From: Rudanella sp.
GTDB taxonomy: Bacteria > Bacteroidota > Bacteroidia > Cytophagales > Spirosomataceae
Direction: 5' to 3'
Length of the DNA stretch: 7,492 nucleotides
Assembly (NCBI GenBank): GCA_026785985.1
Contig: JAJAYX010000712.1
Coordinates: 1-7,492 of the forward strand
Part shown: piece by piece, positions 1 to 4,722 of the stretch
Position numbering within the stretch: the first letter of the stretch is position 1
Layout: the number at the start of each line of letters is the position of its first letter
The notes under the pieces: model-generated
Told to the model about the DNA's origin: nothing
The model's input: only the letters and a program-made list of their open reading frames with translations
The model's database searches: none
Made by a program: the position numbers and the translations under genes

Positions 1-2
1 CC

Positions 3-2963
3 GAAGGGATGACGGTGTATTTTAACCAGCCAACGCGGGGCAACCTGACCTACAATGACAAGGTTTATTTTAAGATTCCGGCCATCGACAACGACAGTTT
101 AGGCAAAGGTGATATTTCATTTATCGGGACGTTTTATTCCGATGGTATCTTCCCGCCATTCAAGGCCGAACTGAAAACCATGCCCGACAACACGCTGGGT
201 TTTGTGCATAAAGCCCCGGCAAGCGGTTATCCGGTGTATGGCAGTAAGACTGGGCCGACAAGTTCAAATGTGAAATTTGCGGGCGAGTTAAGCATGGATC
301 AAAGTGGCCTTCGGGCCGATGGGGTGCTGAACCACCTGACGGCAAGCCTGACCACAGGTGGTATGTTGTTTATGAATGACTCCCTGCTGGCATCGGGCCC
401 GAAGGGCGAAATTAAAGAGGCAGCTTCGGGAAAGCCGGGACCGAAACAGGTGTATTTTCCGGCCGTTCAACTGAACGACTATAGCCTGAAATGGTGGCCC
501 AAAGCCGATAGTATGGTTATTATGACCCAAAAAGGCAACTTCAATTTCTATAATGGCAGCACTAAGCTCGAAGGTAATCTGGTGTTGCGAACGAGTGGCT
601 TATTTGGAAACGGCATCCTTCGCCGGGCCGATTCGGAGGCTCTTTCGACCAGTATCAAGTTCAACAAAGACGGTTTCCTGGCCGAAGATGCCCAGTTTAA
701 AATTGAGTCAGCAGGAGCACAACGGGGCATTGCCAACAAACCTATTTTGCTTGGTACGGGCCTTGATGTAGAATTTAATCAGGTTAAAGGTATCGTTGGT
801 TTAGCGATCAACGCGCCTAAGAACCAGGCTATTAATGATACTCTGAAAGCCAGCATGGAATTTCCGTATGCAGCCTACAAAACCAATATTAACCGGGCGC
901 AGTGGAACATCAATGCGAAGACTATTGCCATGAAAGCCGGGCCGACGTTCGGAGACGTGAAAACCTCCACCTTTACGGCGACAGGCGAAGAGCAGGAAGA
1001 ACTGACGTTCAGAGGTGCAGCCGCTTTATATGATGTCGAGAAAATGGCGCTGAACATCAGTGGTGTACCCTTTGTGACCTCTGCCGATGCCCGCATTATT
1101 CCTGACAAAGGGCTGGTGTCGATTAAGCGCAATGGCGAGATGATGCCGTTTAAGAACGCCCGGCTTGAATTGGACACCATTTCGTTGCACCATAAACTCA
1201 AAAATGGCAACATTCAGGTGCTGTCGAGAACGCGCTTTGCGGGCGACGCTACGTATCAGTTTGCGACGGCGGCTGGTGATACGGCGAACATAAAAATGGG
1301 TAGTTTCGAGTTGAAAGAGTCGAAAGCAACTCCCGCTTTGGCTTCAAATCAGGCAACACCGGCCCTGAAAACGAGCAACGCAGCTAAATCGGTAAAAGGT
1401 CGCCGGAAGGGTACGGGGGGCCAACCGTCAGAAACCACCTATTTTACGGTAGCCCGCGCCGAAATTGTGGAGAATGATAAGTTGCAGTTGGCCCCGCGCA
1501 TGATGTTCAAGGGAGATATTCTGATGCAGGCTCCCGATAAAGATTTGGCTCTGGATGGCTTCATCAAACCGTCGCTCAAAAAACGCCCCGACCTGATTGG
1601 CGGCTGGATTCCGTTCAAGGAAAAAGTGGTTGAACGCATTGAAATCAAGGTCGATAAGAACCTTAAAAACGAAGGCGATCAGCTGTTGGTAGCAGGCATA
1701 CACTACCGGGATGGTCAGGGCGGTTTGTATCCTACCTTTCTGTCGCCCAAAGAGGACTCCCGCGACGATGATATTTTCACGGTGCAGGGCCTAATGCGCT
1801 ACGATGAGAAAGACAAAGTGTTTCGGATAGTTCAAAAAGGCCCCGACGGACTCGAAGACCTCGAAAATGCCTTTACATTCAACGATCCCAAAGGCAGCAT
1901 GACTTACAAGGGACTACTGACGCTGATGAACACGGGCCAAACACCCTATCTGATGGCTTCCGGTTCCGCTACTATCAACATCGACAGCACCAAGTATCGC
2001 CTGAACACGCTGTTGGCGTTCACCTTTCCGGTGCCGGAACTGCTGTCAGCCGAAATTGGCAAAAAGCTGGTGGAAGCGAACCTCGAAGAACAAAACGACG
2101 AACCAGCCGACGACGACCTGAGTGTTCTTTCAGACAAACTGGTGCCACTTATTGGTCAAAAGGAGGTGGATTTATATCGAACAAAGGCACAGAATCAGCA
2201 CGTTTCGCTGGCCCTGGCCTCGCCTAAACTGGCTGTTCCACTGGTGTTGTCTAATGTTGAGTTACGTTGGTCTGAGAAAGCCAATGCGTTCTATAGCATC
2301 GGGCCGTTGGGGGTGTCGAATACGGGAGCCACCGACATTAATGCCCAAATGAATGGGTTTGTGGAAATTCGGAAAACGGCCAATGGCGACGAAGCCACCA
2401 TCTACATGGAGTCGTCGGATGAAGTATGGGCGTTTTATGAGTTTAAAGCAGGTGGAAACGGGGGCGGTCAGTTAGCCATTGCCACCTCTGATCAGGCCAT
2501 TAACGACAAATTGCTGGCAGGGTCGAAAAACGCCGATAAGTCGGCTATTGAGATCATTGCCGCCACCCCCGACGAGAAAGAGCAGTTTGTGGCTCTCTAC
2601 CAGAGTCAGTATAAAACGCGGGTTCGTCCGGCCCCGGCCCCCAAACCAAGCACCATTGCCGCACCGGCCACTAAGGCCACAACGCCATCGCCAACATCCA
2701 AACCAACCGCTCCCACCACAGCCACCAAACCCGGCGTGACCACGCCCGGCGAATCGAAACCGGCTGCCCAAGCCGAAGAGAGAGCAGTGGCTACCGATGG
2801 CGCAACACCCGCCGATAAGACGGGCAAACCATCGAAACCCGGCTCGACAACGGCACCCGGTGTGAAAGTGTCCGCCGACAAAGCCGTGGTGAAAAAGGAT
2901 GCCGTAACGCCCAAAGAGAAGGAAAAGAAGAAAGACAAAGAGGATGAAAAGGAAGGGTTTTAG
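3..2963 (+). CDS. Large uncharacterised beta-rich envelope-type protein, C-terminal part (5' end outside window)
   Basis: The frame is open from the left edge (in-frame Glu-Gly codons precede the first ATG at 9), so the ATG at 9 is probably an internal methionine and the true start lies upstream. Residue numbers here count from that ATG. Most of the protein alternates short hydrophobic and polar stretches with frequent Gly, Asn and Asp turns, as in large beta-sheet surface or periplasmic proteins. I see no membrane helix or catalytic motif. A low-complexity linker rich in Ala, Thr, Ser and Lys lies at about 438-474. From about 871 to the end (984) the chain is a Pro/Ala/Thr/Lys-rich tail that becomes almost purely Lys/Glu/Asp after about 955. 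The tail ends without the usual Bacteroidota type IX sorting domain. The stop TAG at 2961 is only four bases from the repeat cassette. I do not recognise the family; an envelope location is inferred from composition. Confidence 0.85.
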   Translation, partial: EGMTVYFNQPTRGNLTYNDKVYFKIPAIDNDSLGKGDISFIGTFYSDGIFPPFKAELKTMPDNTLGFVHKAPASGYPVYGSKTGPTSSNVKFAGELSMDQSGLRADGVLNHLTASLTTGGMLFMNDSLLASGPKGEIKEAASGKPGPKQVYFPAVQLNDYSLKWWPKADSMVIMTQKGNFNFYNGSTKLEGNLVLRTSGLFGNGILRRADSEALSTSIKFNKDGFLAEDAQFKIESAGAQRGIANKPILLGTGLDVEFNQVKGIVGLAINAPKNQAINDTLKASMEFPYAAYKTNINRAQWNINAKTIAMKAGPTFGDVKTSTFTATGEEQEELTFRGAAALYDVEKMALNISGVPFVTSADARIIPDKGLVSIKRNGEMMPFKNARLELDTISLHHKLKNGNIQVLSRTRFAGDATYQFATAAGDTANIKMGSFELKESKATPALASNQATPALKTSNAAKSVKGRRKGTGGQPSETTYFTVARAEIVENDKLQLAPRMMFKGDILMQAPDKDLALDGFIKPSLKKRPDLIGGWIPFKEKVVERIEIKVDKNLKNEGDQLLVAGIHYRDGQGGLYPTFLSPKEDSRDDDIFTVQGLMRYDEKDKVFRIVQKGPDGLEDLENAFTFNDPKGSMTYKGLLTLMNTGQTPYLMASGSATINIDSTKYRLNTLLAFTFPVPELLSAEIGKKLVEANLEEQNDEPADDDLSVLSDKLVPLIGQKEVDLYRTKAQNQHVSLALASPKLAVPLVLSNVELRWSEKANAFYSIGPLGVSNTGATDINAQMNGFVEIRKTANGDEATIYMESSDEVWAFYEFKAGGNGGGQLAIATSDQAINDKLLAGSKNADKSAIEIIAATPDEKEQFVALYQSQYKTRVRPAPAPKPSTIAAPATKATTPSPTSKPTAPTTATKPGVTTPGESKPAAQAEERAVATDGATPADKTGKPSKPGSTTAPGVKVSADKAVVKKDAVTPKEKEKKKDKEDEKEGF

Positions 2964-2967
2964 GCAT

Positions 2968-3079
2968 GTAGAGACGCAATATTTTGCGTCTCCCCGCCGG
3001 ATGGTCTCCCCGCCGGATGGTCTCCCCGCCGGATGGTTTGTTGCTGACGCATAGGAGACGCAAAATATTGCGTCTCTAC
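2968..3079. repeat. Left REPIN-like element: two perfect inverted palindromes
   Basis: A 26-base sequence at 2968-2993 is the exact reverse complement of 3054-3079. Each 26-mer is itself a hairpin: stem GAGACGCAA (2971-2979) with TTGCGTCTC (2984-2992) around a 4-base loop TATT, and the same 9-bp stem at 3055-3063 / 3068-3076 around AATA. The spacer between the palindromes contains three tandem 16-bp units. Without two of them the element would be 80 bp, matching the right-hand copy. The first hairpin starts 4 bases after the stop codon of the large envelope-type gene and could also act on the end of that transcript, although no T-run follows it. Confidence 0.93.
2989..3036. repeat. Three perfect tandem copies of a 16-bp unit
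   Basis: The unit TCTCCCCGCCGGATGG occurs at 2989-3004, 3005-3020 and 3021-3036 without a mismatch. The first four bases of unit 1 are part of the first palindrome arm. The right-hand element carries the complementary CCATCCGGCGG stretch only once (3744-3754), so the extra two units look like a local expansion by slippage or unequal exchange. Confidence 0.95.
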
Positions 3080-3097
3080 GTGACCGGATGGTTTGTT
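3029..3097. repeat. 14-bp direct repeat inside and just outside the left element
   Basis: CCGGATGGTTTGTT occurs at 3029-3042, inside the spacer of the left element, and again at 3084-3097, just beyond its right end. The second copy places a spacer-derived sequence directly in front of the RAYT promoter region. It suggests that an additional partial copy of the element, or a local duplication, once existed here. Confidence 0.8.
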
Positions 3098-3122
3098 TCG
3101 TTTCCGCAATTTTGTACGTTGC
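3092..3122 (+). promoter_or_regulatory. Possible Bacteroidota-type promoter for the RAYT gene
   Basis: TTTG at 3092-3095 is followed after 19 bases by TACGTTGC (3115-3122), a partial match to the Bacteroidota -33 TTTG and -7 TAnnTTTG elements. It ends 20 bases before the ATG at 3143. The -7 match is imperfect and the -33 TTTG falls in the 14-bp direct repeat. No Shine-Dalgarno sequence is seen before the start, as is usual in this phylum. Confidence 0.3.
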
Positions 3123-3142
3123 CGAACCTAAACCACCTTCAC

Positions 3143-3682
3143 ATGAATGAAACCCATTATCAGGGCAAATACCGGATTGATTCGGCGCGGTTGGCCGATT
3201 ATGATTACGGGTCTAACGGCATTTATTTTGTTACCATCTGTACCAGAGACCGCCACTGCTATTTTGGAGATATTGCCGATGATACCGATGGTTTCACGCT
3301 GCAACCAACCCCTATTGGGCAACGGGCTATCGACTGTTGGCTGGCTATTCCCGACCATTTTCCGTTTGTCCGTCTTGACGAATTCCAGGTTATGCCTAAT
3401 CATATTCATGGGTTGCTTTGCATCGACAAACCAGATTATCACGACTGGCAACCTAACGCGTTCGGACCACAACGCCAGAATCTAGCCTCAATCCTGCGTG
3501 GTTATAAGATAGGCGTAACGACTTATACCGTCCAACACCAAATTGACTTTGGCTGGCAACCGCGCTACCACGACCGGGTCGTGCGAAACGCTGACGAATT
3601 AGTTCGTATTTGCCGATATATCATACAGAACCCCGCCAATTGGGAAAGTGACCAGGATAACCTGGCTGGGTTGTACATGTGA
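3143..3682 (+). CDS. REP-associated tyrosine transposase (RAYT, Y1/HUH family)
   Basis: This 179-residue protein is a full-length Y1-type single-strand DNA transposase. Visible hallmarks are the N-terminal beta strand block IYFVTICTRDR (27-37), the metal-binding HUH motif MPNHIHGL (84-91, with H87 and H89), and the C-terminal block GWQPRYHDRVVRN (137-149) followed by RICRYIIQNP (155-164). By recalled alignment with E. coli TnpA-REP (YafM, Tyr115), Tyr159 is the likely nucleophile. All of these residues are present, so the enzyme may be active. RAYTs are known to cleave and join single-stranded REP hairpins; here the flanking GAGACGCAA palindromes are the obvious substrates. The ATG at 3143 is chosen because upstream in-frame codons only translate the palindromic repeat and show no family similarity. 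The gene lies alone between its repeats and is not part of the flanking operons. Confidence 0.92.
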   Translation: MNETHYQGKYRIDSARLADYDYGSNGIYFVTICTRDRHCYFGDIADDTDGFTLQPTPIGQRAIDCWLAIPDHFPFVRLDEFQVMPNHIHGLLCIDKPDYHDWQPNAFGPQRQNLASILRGYKIGVTTYTVQHQIDFGWQPRYHDRVVRNADELVRICRYIIQNPANWESDQDNLAGLYM

Positions 3683-3694
3683 TGATTTTCAGAC

Positions 3695-3802
3695 GGTTTG
3701 TGTAGAGACGCAAGATTTTGCGTCTCCTGTGCGTCAGCCAAAACCATCCGGCGGTGAGACGCAAGATTTTGCCGGTCTGCCGGTGCGGTCTCTACACAAA
3801 CC
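3695..3802. repeat. 15-bp perfect outer inverted repeat around the right element
   Basis: GGTTTGTGTAGAGAC at 3695-3709 is exactly the reverse complement of GTCTCTACACAAACC at 3788-3802. The seven outer bases on each side (GGTTTGT / ACAAACC) lie outside the GTAGAGAC ends shared with the left element. The left element has no such perfect extension; its outer flanks pair only to CATGTAGAG / CTCTACGTG with one mismatch. Confidence 0.85.
3702..3795. repeat. Right REPIN-like element, inverted copy with a 15-base insertion
   Basis: The first palindrome (3702-3727) has stem GAGACGCAA (3705-3713) and TTGCGTCTC (3718-3726) around loop GATT. The second has an intact left arm (3756-3764), but its right arm is split: TTGC at 3769-3772, then 15 extra bases at 3773-3787, then GTCTCTAC at 3788-3795. 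Removing those 15 bases restores TTGCGTCTC exactly and gives a 79-bp element. Read forward, it matches the reverse complement of the left element, including the spacer with GCGTCAGC and ACCATCCGGCGG. A perfect 15-bp outer inverted repeat (3695-3709 with 3788-3802) extends slightly beyond the element on both sides. Confidence 0.9.
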
Positions 3803-3816
3803 ACCCAAAAACGTCG

Positions 3817-3837
3817 TAAATTCGGTGTAAAAACACC
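3817..3837 (+). promoter_or_regulatory. Possible -7 element and small hairpin before the DUF4007 gene
   Basis: TAAATTCG at 3817-3824 matches the Bacteroidota -7 pattern TAnnTTTG at five of its six fixed positions and lies 19 bases before the ATG at 3844. No clear TTTG is found at the right distance upstream. It overlaps a short hairpin, GGTGT (3824-3828), loop AAAA, ACACC (3833-3837), which could influence expression of the operon. Both signals are weak; the region is the 48-base gap between the right repeat and the gene. Confidence 0.25.
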
Positions 3838-3843
3838 TCCGTA

Positions 3844-4722
3844 ATGTTTGCCCTTGAACCTAAAAAACTGTCGTTTTCCGGCCACGAATCCTTTCAATGC
3901 CGTAGCCTGTGGCTCAAAAAAGGGTATGATTTTGTAACGGCAGGAAACTCATTTGCCAGCGAAGACGCTGTGGTTGAGTTGGGTGTGGGAAAGAACATGG
4001 TGAACGCCATACGGTATTGGATGAAAGCGTTTGGGCTGACCAATGAAAGCGACAAACCAACTCCATTAGCCCAAAAGCTGCTCAATGATGTTGACGGTTG
4101 GGACTCTTATCTCGAAGATGAAGGCACGTTATGGCTGCTTCATTATCAGTTAGCGACCACTGCTCGTGCATCTACTTACGGGCTGATTTTCAACGGTCTC
4201 CGGCGAGACAAAATCGAATTTACTAAATCGCACTTCCTGAACTATGCCAAACGGCAGGCTGAAATTAGAGGAGAATCTGTTAACGAGAATACCATCAAAA
4301 GTGATTTTGAGGTGTTTGTGCGGATGTACCTTCGACCGGATGCAAAAGATCGTGATGAAGGATTGGTCGGCCTAATGACCGAGTTGAACCTAATCAGAGT
4401 GTTACGCCGACCCCAACGGGAAGATCACTTAGTTATCGAAAACACCGGGAAATCTAACCTGCCCGATGCCATCCTTTTATATGGTATTCTGGCGAATCGG
4501 CAGTTTGATCTCTCTGTCAATTTCAATACCCTGCTAACCGAGCCCGATCAGGTGGGCAGCGTGTTTGCCCTGAATGCCACGGGCCTCTATACCAAGTTGG
4601 AGCGCATTGTCGCCGACAAAACCAATACCGCCGTTTTCAGCGATCAAGCGGGCATTCGCGAACTGTCGTTTAAGTCTATTCCTGATTCCATGACCGTTTT
4701 AGCCAAGTATTATGCCCGCTAA
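3844..4722 (+). CDS. DUF4007 family protein
   Basis: This 292-residue protein shows the recognisable DUF4007 pattern along its full length. FSGHESFQCRSLWLKKGYD (11-29) is at the N-terminus, followed by a helical block VVELGVGKNMVNAIRYWMKA (43-62), then the segment YLEDEGTLWLLHYQLA (89-104). There is no signal peptide or membrane segment, so a cytoplasmic location is expected. The molecular function of the family is not established. The N-terminal helical part looks compatible with a winged-helix or DNA-binding fold, but that is inference. From memory, members are often found beside PAPS-reductase-like genes related to phosphorothioation systems; no such gene is in this window. The start ATG at 3844 places the conserved motif ten residues in, as expected for the family. 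The last codons overlap the start of the ATPase gene, so the two are almost certainly co-translated. Confidence 0.93.
   Translation: MFALEPKKLSFSGHESFQCRSLWLKKGYDFVTAGNSFASEDAVVELGVGKNMVNAIRYWMKAFGLTNESDKPTPLAQKLLNDVDGWDSYLEDEGTLWLLHYQLATTARASTYGLIFNGLRRDKIEFTKSHFLNYAKRQAEIRGESVNENTIKSDFEVFVRMYLRPDAKDRDEGLVGLMTELNLIRVLRRPQREDHLVIENTGKSNLPDAILLYGILANRQFDLSVNFNTLLTEPDQVGSVFALNATGLYTKLERIVADKTNTAVFSDQAGIRELSFKSIPDSMTVLAKYYAR
4712..4722 (+). promoter_or_regulatory. 11-bp start/stop overlap coupling the two operon genes
   Basis: The ATPase start ATG (4712-4714) lies inside the last codons of the DUF4007 gene, whose TAA ends at 4722; the shared sequence is ATGCCCGCTAA. No ribosome-binding sequence precedes this ATG, so translation of the second gene probably depends on ribosomes finishing the first, giving a fixed ratio of the two products. 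Confidence 0.8.

Larger units (their letters stand above)
2968..3795 (+). mobile_element. RAYT cassette: transposase gene between two inverted REPIN-like elements
   Basis: The cassette begins with GTAGAGACGCAA at 2968 and ends with GTCTCTAC at 3795. It holds one complete RAYT gene between two copies of the same double-palindrome element in opposite orientation (2968-3079 and 3702-3795). The best-matching inner arms are 3026-3079 and 3702-3754; reverse-complementing the first aligns it with the second over about 54 bases, with one 1-base gap and a few mismatches. This arrangement, a single-copy Y1 transposase gene flanked by REP-like hairpins, is known for RAYT/REPIN systems. I see no tnpB-type accessory gene, and no target-site duplication, which this enzyme class does not make. 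The exact mobile unit cannot be fixed from one copy; the outer limits given are those of the symmetrical sequence. Confidence 0.75.

Noticed and set aside
2472..2938. Open frames on the minus strand (2472-2771 and 2606-2938) and a plus-strand frame at 2479-2739
   Set aside because: They mirror the low-complexity Pro/Ala/Thr tail of the large gene; their products are Gly/Val/Ala- or Pro/Arg-rich with no domain character.
2968..2993. Classical intrinsic terminator after the large gene
   Set aside because: The hairpin is good, but there is no T-run after it and it is an exact inverted copy of the second palindrome, so a transposon-end identity explains it better.
2989..3036. CRISPR-like array
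   Set aside because: The three 16-bp units are directly adjacent without spacers and are part of a transposon-related repeat; no cas gene is present.
2984..3142. In-frame upstream extension of the RAYT gene from a TTG at 2984
   Set aside because: The extra 53 codons only translate the palindromic repeat and its tandem units; the RAYT family begins close to the ATG at 3143.
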